From the NCBI GenBank assembly GCA_001599815.1, contig BCIA01000001.1:6654978-6718977 (forward strand): a stretch of DNA of 64,000 nucleotides. Reading direction: 5' to 3'. Position numbers and translations under genes: made by a program. Positions within the stretch are counted from its first letter, which is position 1, and every line of letters begins with the position of its first letter. Source of the DNA: Furcasterigmium furcatum. Taxonomy: Eukaryota; Ascomycota; Sordariomycetes; Glomerellales; Plectosphaerellaceae. Below the pieces are notes generated by a model, which was given only the letters and a program-made list of their open reading frames with translations, searched no databases and was not told where the DNA came from. Of this stretch, positions 20,635 to 32,358 are shown one piece after another.

Positions 20635-21820
20635 ATGAGTGAAAGGTGAGAGACTTGCGACATCATCATCATCATCAACAACAACACATGGCTGACCACA
20701 CCAGGAACCCCTTCCCCTCCGCCGAGGAGACGATGAAGCACCCGGCATACCCCGGCGTCATCTGGAACCTCGAGCCCCAGCAGAAGGGCATCCTGCCCTG
20801 CGCCAAAGACCGCGGCGGCCCCATCGACATCTCGTGGGAGGTTCACGGCACCGGCCCCAAGAAGATCCTCGTATGCCTCCCCCCGAACTCACCCCCAGAA
20901 GCCATCTGACATCGCATCCGCAGCTCATCATGGGCCTCGCCGGCCTCGCCACCTCATGGCAGCGCCAGACCAAGCACTTCGGCCACGACCACGGCGACAC
21001 CTACTCGGTGCTGCTCATCGACAACCGCGGCATCGGCCTCTCCGGCGCCCCCTTCCGCCGCTACTCCACGTCCGAGATGGCCCGCGACGTCCTCGAAGTC
21101 CTCGACCACCTCGCCTGGACGGGCCCCCGCTCCCTCAACGTCTGCGGCATCTCCCTCGGCGGCATGATCGCCCAGGAGCTCGCCATGCTCGTCCCCGACC
21201 GCCTCTCCTCCCTCACCCTCCTCTGCACCACCGCCGACATGGAGACCAACAAGACCCTCCTCGCCACCGCCTGGTCCCGCCGCGGCATGATCTTCCCCAA
21301 GCCCGCCGAGCAGGCCATCCACGACACCGCCCACCAGATCTTCACGCAGGAGTTCCTCGCCGCCCCCGACGAGGCCAAGGACGTCCCCACCCCCGGCGTC
21401 ACGCCCTTCGCCGGCCCGCCCCGCGGCGGCGCGGCCGAATACCTCACCTTCGACTCCAACTACCAGCGCTTCCAGGCGCAGGAGCTCACCAAGCGCCTCG
21501 ACAAGAAGCTCTTCTCCGGCACGGGGTTCCTGCTGCAGCTCGTCGCGGCCGCGTGGCACGTCAAGTCGCCCGCGCAGCTGAAGGAGCTCGGTGATAACGT
21601 CGGCCGGGCGCGCATCGCCGTCGTCCACGGCACGAGGGACAACATGATCGACGTGCGGTTCGGCAGGGCCCTGATCGAGCAGCTGCAGCCGGGCGTCGGG
21701 CTGATCATGGAGGATATGGGGCACGCGCCGGTCATGGAGCGCGTGGACTGGTTCAAGGAGTTCTTCGCGGAGAGGATTGAGGCTGGCGAGAGGGAGACAC
21801 GGGAGTCGGGACAGCAGTAG
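20635..21820 (+). CDS. Alpha/beta hydrolase
   Basis: Predicted cytosolic esterase or epoxide-hydrolase-fold enzyme of unknown substrate. Exons 20635-20645, 20705-20870, 20924-21820 (357 aa). Seen: LLIMGLAGLATSW (oxyanion region), LLIDNRGIGLSGAP, the nucleophile elbow CGISLGGM, an Asp in VHGTRDNMIDVRFG and His in MGHAPVMERVDWF. The first exon is 11 nt (MSE plus part of Arg); its ATG has a better context than the one at 20689, which would start the protein as MADHTRNPF without the first intron. Both starts are in frame and the choice is open. Intron 1 contains a CAT/CAA trinucleotide repeat. Confidence 0.82.
20661..20687 (+). repeat. CAT/CAA trinucleotide repeat inside intron 1
   Basis: Five CAT-like units followed by CAA units, within the first intron of the alpha/beta hydrolase. 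Short microsatellite; if the intron were retained upstream of an alternative start it would code for His and Gln. Confidence 0.6.
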
Positions 21821-22061
21821 GGGGATGCATAGCAGGCACCGAGGGTGCAAACTCGAATCCGAGCATGAATAAGCGCCCGGGATGCCATAGACATCCATTT
21901 CACGAATATACTCATGTCAAACATGTATTTGCGCTTTTTTTTGCCCATTGCACATTGGAAGCCCCTCCCCTGGCAGCCCGGCCAGATGTCCCGTCCACAT
22001 CCCGTTGCTTTTATGCCCTGCTGCTTGACCCATATGCCGCGAAAGATCCGAAGGATCCAAT

Positions 22062-23867
22062 TTACATCATGACCAGACCGATACCGCTGAGGTTGTCCTC
22101 GTCCAGCTTGTTCTTCTGGTCCACGCCGCCCCTGATCGGGTTGGCGCGGTAGTTGAAGAGGTAGTAGTGCAGCTGCCCGTCGCCGGGGCCGAACTTCTGC
22201 TGCTCGAGGAACAGGCCGTTGTCCATGAGCGAGAGGGCGTTGAAGACGTCGAACTTGTACTTCTTCGCGAGGATGAGCGCGTCGCTGACCAGGAGGTTGA
22301 GCCGGGCCTTGAGCGCCACCTTGTCGGGCTTCTCGCCCAGGCCGGTCGTCGTGGCGTAGTAGAAGAGGTACGCGGCGCGGACGTTCTGGTGCTTGGCGCT
22401 GTTGATGACGGAGGACTCGAGGTTGTAGAAGGAGAACATGTCCGTGATCTCGCCGTTTTTCTGTCGCCGAAGGTCAGCAGGTGTCCCGGGGAGGGCGCGA
22501 GACGGCAGCAACAACATACTTCGACGACGTAGGTCCAGACGACCTGCTCGGGCTCCTTCTTGGGGATGAACCAGTGGATGAACTCTTCCCTGGTGTACTT
22601 GGGGTACATGTCGAACTTGGACATGTACTTGGTGTACAGGTCCAGCGTGGCGTCTATGTCCTTCTCCTCGATCTCCCTGAGGCCCGGCGTCGTGGTGCTG
22701 CTGGGCAGCTGGTACTTGCGGATCTGGTACTGCGGCTTGCTGTTCGCCGGGAGCGGGCTGAAGCCGACCTCGTAGAGCTTCTGCCAGTTAATGGCGCGGT
22801 GGAAGTACCGGCACGTGCTGACGGGGGTGGGCAGGACGACGCCGGCGGTGTACAGGCCCTGCCAGATCTCGTTCTGGTTACTCCTCCGGGTGATCTCCTT
22901 GATGAGGACGGGGGCCAGCCTCTTTCCGCGCAGCTTCTTGTGCACGCAGATGAAGTTGACCTCGGAACAGAGCAGGAGGTTCTTGCGCAGCTGCAGGTGG
23001 ACGGGGACGGCGGAGATGAAGGCGACCAGGGCGCGGGACTGCGAGGCGCGGACACCGACGTGCCACTCCTTCTTCCAGCCGGGAGCCATGAGGACCCTGT
23101 GCGACGGTTAGCCTTGGGGGGTTGCGCAGACGGTAAGAGAGAGTGACTTACCACTTCAGCAGGGAAGGCGAGTAGTTGAAGCGGAACATAGCCTCGTCAT
23201 CCTCGACGTAGTGCCCGTTGAGCAGCTGGTAAACCTCCTTCATCTGCTCATCGTCCTCCAAGTCCATCGTGACCCATTCGAAGCCGGCAATCATGGCAGG
23301 GGGCTCCTTGGGGACGTCCTCGACCTTTTGGATCCTCAGGGGGCCCTCCTCGACCTTGCCCTCGAAGTCGCCAAACTTGGGCACCGGTTGCGTGCCCCAG
23401 AACTTGTAGCTGGCCATGTCCTTGACGTTCTTGCCGCTCGCGGCAAGACCGGTGAGGATGTCCTCGAGCTTGAGCTTCTTGAGGGCCTCGGAGGCGTCCT
23501 TGTCGTTGGAGGCGCCGGAGATCTCCTGGGCCAGGGCGGGGTTCAGCGTCAGCAGCTCCTGGATCTGCTGGGGCGACAGGGCGCCGAGGGCCTTGTTAAT
23601 GTCCTTCTGGGGGTCGCTGCTGCTGGACTTTCCGGTGAGCGCCTCCTTGAGCTTCTTGCGCTTGGACTTCTTCTTCTTGTTCTTCTTGGATGCGCCCTCG
23701 CCGGCAGCACCGGAGGCCTCGGCGGGAGCGTCGTCGCCGGCATCGTCGTCGTCGTCGGACTCGACCTCGGGCTGCTTGCCCTTGGCCTCGGCGGCGGTGG
23801 CTTCTTCGATGACCTTGTCCGCCTGGGCGACGGCGGGGTCGACGGGCTTTGACTCCTCCGCAGGCAT
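22062..23867 (-). CDS. NMT1: Glycylpeptide N-tetradecanoyltransferase (N-myristoyltransferase)
   Basis: Transfers myristate from myristoyl-CoA to N-terminal glycines; essential in fungi. Exons 23867-23152, 23096-22520, 22460-22062 (563 aa), with introns of 55 and 59 nt. Seen: an acidic and lysine-rich N-terminal region (SDDDDDAGDD, KKNKKKKSKRKK), then the core with YKFWGTQPVPKF, GFEWVTMDL, LLNGHYVEDDEAMFRFNYS, WHVGVR, EVNFICVHKKLRGKRLAPVLIKE, RYFHRAINWQKLYE and the C-terminal LYYLFNYR-type block followed by GIGLVMM. It ends on a hydrophobic residue, as NMT needs its own C-terminal carboxylate for catalysis. Very confident. Confidence 0.95.
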
Positions 23868-24386
23868 GTTGTTTTCGGGACCTGAGCCTGTGGTCGCGTG
23901 TGTAGGTCGGTGTCTCGGGGAGGTTTGGAGGTGAAGTGTCAATGGCGGGGAACGTTTTGGAGAGCTCTTAGCCTCGCTTCGGCGGGGTGTTGAGGTGCAT
24001 GTGACGGGTTGGTCCACTGTGAACCGTGAAGGCCCATAGCTTTTACAGGGTCCCATCTGAACTGGATGCGACTCGCTGCTTTTAGCCTGAGCCAACACCG
24101 AGCGGGCCCTGAGTTGAGGCTGGTGGCTTAGCATGGACAACCGCAGCCACTCTTGCATCCATACCTAAATTTCACCGTAATAGTCTGTGCTTCTGTGGTT
24201 GAAAGGTGCATTGGTGCATCCAACCTACTTCTTCATTTTGGCAAGTTTACACTGAGCCAATTCTATATTTTGTACCCGTTACCGTCCCAAATCCAGTCCA
24301 TATGCAATCCCAAAATCAAACGCTCCTCATTCAGATACACCATTATCATCTTCCCTAGATCAGTCACCCCCCAGGCATCCGGCCCA
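23868..24386. other. Intergenic region upstream of NMT1
   Basis: 519 bases between NMT1 and the stop of the next minus-strand gene. NMT1 promoter and 3' flank of the neighbour; nothing else seen. Confidence 0.5.
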
Positions 24387-25949
24387 TCAACCGGCAAAGG
24401 TCCAGCACTGGGACTGGTAGATGGGGGCATTGACGTTGAAGAGGTTCTTGGAGTACAGCGAGCCGATGTACGCGTTGACGTCCATGTTGAAGGTGCTCGC
24501 GAACCAGGCGCCGTTGGGGCAGGTGGCGTCGGGTGGGCTGGTGAAGGTGACGCCTGACCTGGAGGCGTAGGCGAAGGCGAGCTCGGCGCTGAAGGCGTTG
24601 ATGATCTGGGGCTTGACCTCGATGCCGGAGGTCAGTTCGATGGCGCCCTTGAAGACGCGGACGCCGAGGGCGAGGTTGAGGTCGACGTATGGGTTGAGCT
24701 GTAGGGAGACCTCGGCGCTGACGTCGGAGGAGACGGTGGTCTCGGGCGTCCAGCCGCTGGAGGAGGACTTGTCGTTGTCGAGGAGGTCGAGGTGGACCTG
24801 GCCGTTGGCGATCTCGCTGCGCAGGCCGAGGGTGGCGTCCAGGGAGCCCGAGGCGGCGAACTCGACGCCGATGGCGAACTGGGCGATCGGGCCGACGTCC
24901 AGGATTCCGGGGATGGTGAAGGCCGAGACGGACGCCGAGAGGGGCTCGTAGTTGTACAGGTCGGTCGAGTACGAGGCGGCGACGTGGGTCGAGACGTTGA
25001 GGTTGACGAGCCCGGAGTAGTCGACGTCGAGGTACATCTTGCTGGGCTTGAACTTGAGGAAGTTGAAGCGGAAGCCGCCCTTGAGGCGGATGTTGGACTC
25101 GAAGCTGGCCTCGTCGACGGCAATCTTGAGGCTCTCCGTGTCGATGATGGTGCCGCTGACCTCGCCGCCGAAGGAGGCCTTGAGGTCGCGCTTAGCGGCG
25201 GGCGCGGGCGTCGTGTCGAAGTCGACGGAGGCGTCGTCGGTCTGCTCGTCGAGGGCGGAGCGCTTGCCGGTAGCCTTGGCGGTCAGGCCGGCCTCGTCGT
25301 AGGTGACGTCGGAGACGGTGTAGAAGCCGCGCTCGTCGGCGGTGTTGCAGCCGCCGTCGGGGGAGTAGGTGACGATGATGAAGTCGGAGGCGGGCCAGGC
25401 GGCCGAGGCGGCCTTGAGGGCGGCATCGTCGCTGAAGGTCATGGAGATGTCGGCGTCGGCGCAGGCGACCGAGGTGATGCCGGCGAGGTCCTCGAGGACA
25501 ACGGCGGGCAGCTTCATGGCGGCGTCGACCAGGGCGGTCATGTCGTCGGCGGCGTAGCCTAGGAAGATCTCCTTGGAGGGCGTGAGGGTGTCCTGACGGG
25601 CCTTGAGCTTGAGGCCGCTGGCGAGGGTGGACTGGAGAATCTGGGGGCGGGGGATGGGTTTGAGCACGACGGGCTGGCCGGTTTGGCCCCCCGTGGTCTG
25701 GCGGACCTCGAGGTCGTTGAGCAGGCCGACGTTGGAGTTGGGCCTGCGGACGGGCCTGAGGATCTTGGGGGGTGTCACCGGTTCGGTGGCCGCCTGGCGG
25801 GGGTCAAGGCCCAGGAGGCTGCCCTTGAGGCCATTAGGGCGCTGGACAGGGCGGAGGACGACCTTGCTCTCGTCGGCGGGGACCACTGCGGCGGACGAGA
25901 GTCCGGCCAAGGCGGCGAGGGAAACAAGGAGAGAAGAGGTGGTCTTCAT
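24387..25949 (-). CDS. Secreted protein with DUF7029- and DUF7223-like domains and N-terminal repeats
   Basis: Intronless, 520 aa, function unknown. Seen: signal peptide ending SSA. Between residues 30 and 119 there are three imperfect units, each starting VL-R/K-P-x-x-RP and ending with an Arg-Gln pair (DPRQ, EVRQ, KARQ). Residues about 125-215 (IFLGYAADDMTALVDAA, VACADADISMTF, DFIIVTYS) fit what I know as DUF7029. From about 260 on (GGEVSGTIID, MYLDVDYSG, GILDVGPIAQFAIGVEF) it looks like DUF7223, a beta-rich region. Two Lys-Arg sites (GKRSALDEQ, AKRDLKASF) flank an acidic linker and could be cut by Kex2. Cell-wall or extracellular location is likely. Confidence 0.75.
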   Translation of the reverse strand: MKTTSSLLVSLAALAGLSSAAVVPADESKVVLRPVQRPNGLKGSLLGLDPRQAATEPVTPPKILRPVRRPNSNVGLLNDLEVRQTTGGQTGQPVVLKPIPRPQILQSTLASGLKLKARQDTLTPSKEIFLGYAADDMTALVDAAMKLPAVVLEDLAGITSVACADADISMTFSDDAALKAASAAWPASDFIIVTYSPDGGCNTADERGFYTVSDVTYDEAGLTAKATGKRSALDEQTDDASVDFDTTPAPAAKRDLKASFGGEVSGTIIDTESLKIAVDEASFESNIRLKGGFRFNFLKFKPSKMYLDVDYSGLVNLNVSTHVAASYSTDLYNYEPLSASVSAFTIPGILDVGPIAQFAIGVEFAASGSLDATLGLRSEIANGQVHLDLLDNDKSSSSGWTPETTVSSDVSAEVSLQLNPYVDLNLALGVRVFKGAIELTSGIEVKPQIINAFSAELAFAYASRSGVTFTSPPDATCPNGAWFASTFNMDVNAYIGSLYSKNLFNVNAPIYQSQCWTFAG

Positions 25950-27859
25950 GGTGACGGGTGGTTGACAGTATTAGATATCAGATATCAAGAGTGAGAGGCA
26001 GGCAGTACGAGGCTGCAGTAGCGACAGTTGTAGCGAGTGGCTGACGACAGAGAGAGGGGAAGAGAGAACAGAACAGACAGGAAAGGGAAGACAAGCAAAG
26101 ACCGGATGGGTTAGGAGAGAAGAGAGAGAAGAAAACAGGACATGAGGCGGGCGAAGTAGTGAGACTTTGTACTCAGGTCTCGCCTGACTTCACGATGCCC
26201 CCTTTCCTGTCTCCTCGCCCTGCAGCCCCGCGCCGCACACGGCACCACCGAGTCGGAACGTGCAGAGCCCGGCACGGAGGGCATCACGGTGGGCGGGGCG
26301 GAGCGGGACGGGGACTGGTCTGTGAGGTCGTTCTTCTCATTGTGATAGGTGATGCCCTCGCCGTGCCTCAGATCGAGTCGTGGGGTGCCAACGGCGACGG
26401 GGCCGTTGAACGACGATGCGGGCCAACCCCTGTCTGCCGTCTTTCAGTGTCAATGCCGGGCCGCCTGAAGGGGGTTGTGGCAGGTATCAGGGCCGGGGTA
26501 GACGACCCCTAAAACTAAAATAGGCAGGTCACCACGAGTCAGTCAACGGGCTGCTCTGAGCTGATGTGTCCAAGCTCCAGCCAACACGAGATGAAGCCCG
26601 GCAAGGTTGCGAGATCTGAAACTTTAGCGTTCGCGATGCCCGCTGCTGCGGTTCTGCGCGTGCGCCGTGCATGTCCGTTGCCGGATCTTGCCGTCAGCGA
26701 AACCCTTGTCTACTTACGTAGTTATATAGGTACTTCGAGTTAGGGGTCTCCTCCCCGCACTGCCTCGTCAGGGTCCTCTTCCCGGCATGTGGTAGTCATT
26801 GTAAACTCATGACTGGTGTTGAGCCTGACATGCTGGGACTCGGAGCCTTCCACATGTGTCTTATGAGTTCATGATATTTCATGTGGACAGAGCAAGCCAA
26901 ACTGTCTTCGACGGAAGGCTTGCATCCGGGGCAAAGAGATTCAGCCCAGCCATGCGTTCGAGGGCGGGCCGCAAGGGGAGGAATGCACGCCGTATCTGGC
27001 GAGAGACTGGTCTCCAGGACGAGAAGAATAGCTGCAATGCTGGGAAACTCGCAGCTGAAAACCTGCGATCAGCTTCTTCAAGAAGCTCGTGGACTATTCT
27101 GACTACAGGTAATACGTCAGGGGCCAGATGTCTAAAGATGTTCATTCCCCTGATGGTCGAAATCATGATGCTTTAAGACTCCAATGAACATCGACTCCGA
27201 TATCCACGAGGCTCCCGACCGGAACGGCATCACCGTACACTCCGGTCTACCTGATATGGGTTAGTATGACGGGTTCTCGGAAGGCCGGCCGTGAGTGATC
27301 ATGAGTTGTCTTCAGTAGAATGATATTATTGGCGTATTTTCCATACTTCCAAGTTTTTGATCGGACGTACATTGTGAGTATGGCAGCATCGGCGAGCCAA
27401 GTCGCATTGCAAACTTCCTCACCCATGCTACTGGAAGAGCCTGGAAGCTGGAAGACAACCGACTTATTCGCCCATCAAACAATTAGCGACAGCGCGTCTT
27501 CGATAACTGTGAACTTGAAGTAGGCAGGTTTGTAATTCATACTCGGTGGCGATGGCCGTCAGGAGTTCGGGTGTCCGCGGACGTGGCGCAACCGAAGGCG
27601 CCGCTGATTTCGGTAGGGCGAGCCAAGCCACCACGAGACTTTGTTGGCTGCCTGCAATGCGAATGCGAGCGACGAGTGGGTATCGGCAGCGACAGTAACA
27701 ATGGCATCAGGGACGGAAACGGGAAACAAATGCGTCGGTTGATGTGCTAGTATATATAGCGACAGTCGAGCCCGCCTCTTCATTCCAGGGGTTGTCCTGA
27801 TGCCCTCACTAATAAGACCGCACACATCAAACACATCACCACCAGGCACTCACCTGACA
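25950..27859. other. Long intergenic region
   Basis: 1.9 kb between divergent genes. The first 200 bases are purine-rich on the plus strand (about 26040-26145), that is CT-rich in the sense of the leftward secreted-protein gene, a common fungal promoter feature. The middle has short frames without motifs. The right end carries a TATA element. No gene seen, although a small intron-containing gene cannot be excluded. Confidence 0.45.
27751..27758 (+). promoter_or_regulatory. TATA element of the acyltransferase gene
   Basis: TATATATA located 102 bases before the start codon at 27860. Confidence 0.45.
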
Positions 27860-29434
27860 ATGTTCGGACTGTTTGGCAGCAAGCCGCTAACTTGGGAAGA
27901 CTCCAAGCATGGCCGACCGTTGGGGCCCATGTAAGTGCCCTCTCCGAAGCCGCCCGGCGTGAGAAACCTGGCTAATAAGCTCCAAAGGGAGCGTTGGCAT
28001 GCCGGACGGGCTGTCCTGGACCATTACGCCGGCACCGCCCTCACATGCCGGTACTCGGTTCCAGACGACCTCAGCGGCGAGAGCAAACACGCCGAGCTGG
28101 CAGCAAAGTTGGAAGTCGCGGTGGCCCGTGTCATCCTCGATCATCCCATGCTCCAGGCCACCATCGTCAACCCCAGCAGCACATCTCCGTCCTGGGTCCG
28201 CCTGGATCGCATCGATCTGAGCAAACATGTCCAGTGGACCATAGTGGACGACTCCGAAGATTTCCAGGCAGCGCGAACTCGAGTACTGCTGGCGCAGCTC
28301 AACGGTGGGTTCCCCGACCGCGAGAGCCGCCCGACCTGGACCCTGGCCATCGTCAAGGCTCGCAACGGCGCATTTCTCGAGGCCATTCTCGATTGGTGCC
28401 ATCTGCCCTTCGACGGCACGGGCGCGAAGATCTTCCACGAGACCCTGCTTCAGAGCCTGAACGCCGATGCCGAAGACATCAAGCTGGACGGCCACGTCCT
28501 CGACACGAAGCTCTCCAAGAACGGTCTCCCACCCGCCCCCGATACCATCACGCCTTGGCCTCTGACCACCACTTACTTTATCAGCCAACTTTGGCACGAA
28601 GCGAAGCCTAATTTCCTGAGGGAGAAACTCCCGGCGACCAGCTGGCCGCCACCGATCGACACGCTGAATCGCCGCACAAACCTGGACACCTTCGACGTGA
28701 AGCCCGACGTCCTGAAGCGCGTCATCACCGCATGCCGCGCGCACGACACCACCGTCACAGGCCTCCTGCAGGCGGCCGCCCTCGTCTCGCTGTTCGCCCT
28801 GTTGCCGGAGGACCAGCATCCCGGCGTGAACTACTCCTCGACCGCCACGAACCTGAGGCGGCACATGCCGGAGACGATCCCCGGCTTCCCCGGGTTCGAC
28901 GCGAACAGGACCATCTTCAACCTGGCTTCCGTAACGCCCCACGCGTTCCATGCGCCGCTCCTGGCGAAGATCAGGCAGCTAGCTCAGGCCAGCGGGCCGG
29001 AGGACGAGAAGAACCGCGCCCTGGCGGACACGCTGTGGGAGGTCGCCAGGCGGTTCCGCGCGGAAATAAAAGCAGGCGTCGACCTGGGCCTGACGAACGA
29101 GAGCATCGCTCTCGTCAGGTACATCCGCGACTGGGCGGCGGAGCACAAGAGGCTGGAGAGCGGGCCGAGGCACGCGGGCATCCTGGGAAGCAACCTCGGC
29201 GCCTTCGATGGGAAGAAGGAGGGCGAGAGGTGGTCGATCGAGCGCGCGACTTTCACGCTCGCTGCGGATGTCACCGGGTACGGGCTGACGGCTAGTGCTG
29301 TGTCTGTCAGGGGCGGGGATCTGTGCGTGGATGTCACCTGGCAGGACGGCACTGTCACGGACGAGTTGGCACGACAAGTGACGAGAGATATGAAGTCGTG
29401 GTTCGAGTATGTGGCTTCCACGGCGAGCGTGTAA
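27860..29434 (+). CDS. Alcohol acetyltransferase-like acyltransferase
   Basis: Predicted CoA-dependent O-acyltransferase with a condensation-type fold, related to yeast alcohol acetyltransferases. Exon 1 27860-27930, intron 27931-27987 (57 nt, ending AAAG), exon 2 27988-29434, 505 aa. Seen: ERWHAGRAVLDHYAG near the N-terminus and the catalytic-type motif HLPFDGTG (HxxxDG) in LEAILDWCHLPFDGTGAKIF. Further blocks are NYSSTATNLRR and a conserved C-terminal GSNLGAFDG. There is no signal peptide. Substrate (short alcohol versus secondary metabolite) unknown; no biosynthetic core gene is adjacent. Confidence 0.75.
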
Positions 29435-29885
29435 TGCGGAGGAGGGGTAGCGACGATGGCCAGATTATAAGATTTTTAAATCCCAGCTAAAGTCATGATG
29501 TGCAATGAGGTTCTCATGATACTATGAAAACGCCTCTGATGTTGTTTGCTGGACCGTTGTGCCGTTGAAACCGCCACCACAGGGACAGCTTAAAGGTCGG
29601 ATGACTAATCCATAAGCCGGGACCCAAGCAGAATTTGGGATTTGGACCGAGAAATCCAGCCTCGAGGATCGCGAATTCTTCCCCCTCGACAGCACCTGGT
29701 ACTCAAACAAATTTCGACACAAGGCCGCGGGACTTTGTGTTTCTTGTCGCCTCTCACAGCCGTCGTTGGCGCTGTCATACCTAAAAATTCAGTCTGCCCC
29801 GCCCGCGATCCTCACCTCGACCAAACCGCCTCAGCCCACCGAACCGAGTATCGACACCAAATCGCACCGCAACACCACCGCTGCC
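29435..29885. other. Intergenic region upstream of MAP1
   Basis: 451 bases between same-strand genes. Includes the MAP1 promoter and leader. Open frame running into MAP1 from 29642 is not in the MAP1 frame and has no family signal. Confidence 0.5.
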
Positions 29886-31278
29886 ATGGGCGACGAACCC
29901 CCCGCGAAGCGCAAGTGCCTCGGCGTCGACTGCCCCAACGATGCCGGCGCCCTGCAGTGCCCGACATGCCTCAAGGCGGGCGTCAAGGACAGCTTCTTCT
30001 GCTCGCAGGACTGCTTCAAGAAGAACTGGGTAAGCCTCTACGGTCCCCCGCCATGCCGGACAGGCGGGCAGTCAGACACGCACACAGACAGCCGCTGACC
30101 TCCTCTGCGCAGGGAAACCACAAGAACATGCACAAAAGTGAGACAAGTATTCTCCGCAGCGTCTTCCCGCCCAAGGTAGTCTCTAAACCAGATCCAGAGA
30201 CCGGCTTCTTCAACCCGTTCCCGACCTACCCCTTCACCGGCTCGCTGCGGCCCGTATACCCTCTCTCCGAGAAGCGCGTCATCCCCAAGAGCATCCCCCA
30301 CCCCGAGTGGTCGGAGACCGGCGTGCCCCAGTACCCTCGCTCGGTCATGAACAAGCACAAGTGGGACTTCCACGATGAGAAGGGCGTCGCCGCCATGCGC
30401 AAGGTGTCCAAGCTCGCGAGAGAGGTGCTCGACATCGCGGCGGCCGCCGCCAAGCCCGGCGTCACGACGGACGAGATCGACAAGATCGTCCACGAGGCCT
30501 GCATCGAGAGGGAGGTAAGTGTCGACGATGAGGAGGGAGAACATCAACAAACCCATGCTGACGCCTGCAGTCCTACCCCTCGCCGCTCAACTACAACCAC
30601 TTCCCCAAGTCCGTCTGCACGTCGGTCAACGAGATCATCTGCCACGGCATCCCCGACCAGCGGATACTGATGGACGGCGACATCCTCAACATCGACGTCT
30701 CGCTGTACCACGGCGGCTACCACAGCGACCTCAACGAGACGTACTACATCGGCGACCGCGCCAAGGCCGACCCCGACACGGTCCGCGTCGTCGAGACGGC
30801 GCGCGAGTGCCTCGACCTGTCCATCGCGGCCGTCAAGCCCGGCACGCTGATCCGCGAGTTCGGCAACATCATCGAGAAGCACGCCAAGGAGCGCGACTGC
30901 AGCGTCATCCGCACGTACTGCGGCCACGGCGTCAACAAGCTCTTCCACTGCCCGCCCAACGTGCCGCACTACGCCAAGAACAAGGCCGTCGGCGAGTGCA
31001 AGCCCGGCATGACCTTCACCATCGAGCCCATGATCGCGCTCGGCAAGTACAGGGACGTCACCTGGCCGGACAACTGGACGAGCGCGACCATCGACGGCAA
31101 GAAGACGGCGCAGTTTGGTAGGTCATCGGTGTCTGTGTGCGTGTGAATTCTTGCTGACCGTGTTGTAGAACATACCCTGCTTGTGACGGAGGATGGCGTC
31201 GAGGTCCTGACTGCCCGCACGGCAGACTCGCCTGGCGGCCCTATTGCCATGCCCGAGGTTGCCGCCAATGGCAACTGA
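29886..31278 (+). CDS. MAP1: Methionine aminopeptidase 1
   Basis: Ribosome-associated metalloprotease removing initiator Met. Exons 29886-30029, 30113-30137, 30192-30514, 30571-31117, 31169-31278 (382 aa). Seen: an N-terminal C6H2-type zinc finger (CLGVDCPNDAGALQCPTC, FFCSQDCFKKNW), then the pita-bread domain with HGIPDQRILMDGDILNID, DVSLYHGGYHSDLNETYY (two metal Asp), the His in TYCGHGVNKLFHCPPNVPHY, Glu in TFTIEPM and the last Glu in VTEDGVEVLT. The 54-nt intron 30138-30191 is a whole number of codons and has no stop, so it also reads as coding; family spacing (HK, then PETGFFNPFPTYPF) argues that it is spliced. Confidence 0.93.
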
Positions 31279-32358
31279 GGGACGGAGATGGAGAAGCGAT
31301 GATAACGAAGTGGATGTAGCAGCATGGAGACGGTGATGATGAAGATGATGAAGACGATAATAGGCGCCATGGCGTTGGCTTTGAAAGAGACTATGGCACC
31401 AAGGTTCATCCGCTGTAGATGATCATCATGATGTCGGGCACCTGGATGGGCACGAGCTCACGTCTGGCCCCTGAGTGAACTGTCGATACCTGCCCGATGA
31501 TCCTGGCAACCGGACACCGGCCGTTCACCTGTCACAGGACCCCTGCCAGCCGTCAACCCGTCTTTCCGCCGATGTGGCGCCCCCAAAGATCCCCAACCCC
31601 GTGGTGCCGAGGACGCACGTTCCAGTCCTTGATCTTGTCCCGCCCGGTTGCGGTTGGGCGTTCCGAACGGTGCCGTGCGCCGTAGAGATACCTCATCCAA
31701 TGCCCTGACCGGGGCCGGAGTTAGTGGGGATTACAGGGGCGTTAGCGGTGGCGGTCGGTGAGAGGGGCTGGAGCGGCCCACTGTGACACCGCGGGATTAA
31801 AAAATAGTGCGTTATTGGCGCCTATGGTGCGCCGGAGGTGTCCCGGCCAAGGCATTCGAGCCTCTTTCATCATCGCACTGGATCGGGACCAAGCTCCCAC
31901 ACCCGCGCAGCCTGAACAGGTGAACCCCGACCCGACCGACCTGGACTGACGCCCGGTCCTTGCCCACCACCTGCCACCCATTTTTCCACCGAGCCAGCCA
32001 GCCAGCATCCAGCCAGCCTTCAGGCAAACGCACAAGAAGCACGACGTACGTCAGGACGCCACCGGAGACACTCGCACGACATACTCCCTCTCTGTCAGCT
32101 TCAAGATATTTTCTTCTCGAAGCATCTCCCTCGTCGCCGGCACCTCGAACGAACGAACAAACGACTGACTCGCGAGTCCTCGGGCGCAAACATCGCACCC
32201 CGTTTGTTTCCCCCACAAGCACAGCTCCTTTGGATAGCTTCCCGTTCTCCAACCCGCCCGCCAACATCCTCCTCGTCCTCCGCGACCCCCTCGACAGACA
32301 CCAGACACTCGTGTGCACATATCTCGCAACTCCCTAGATACTCTCGAATACCGCCAAA
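31279..32358. other. Intergenic region and ERV14 leader
   Basis: 1.08 kb. An ATG/AAG microsatellite lies at about 31336-31362 in the MAP1 3' flank. The 400 bases before ERV14 are C-rich with CT tracts, typical of a strong housekeeping promoter and long leader. No gene seen. Confidence 0.5.

Noticed and set aside
20661..20687. CAT/CAA repeat as a coding His/Gln tract
   Set aside because: It lies inside a well-formed GT-AG intron with a CTGAC branch site; the upstream ATG has the better start context.
25950..26160. Purine-rich tract as a transposon remnant or origin
   Set aside because: No terminal repeats or target duplication; CT-rich leaders are common upstream of highly expressed fungal genes.
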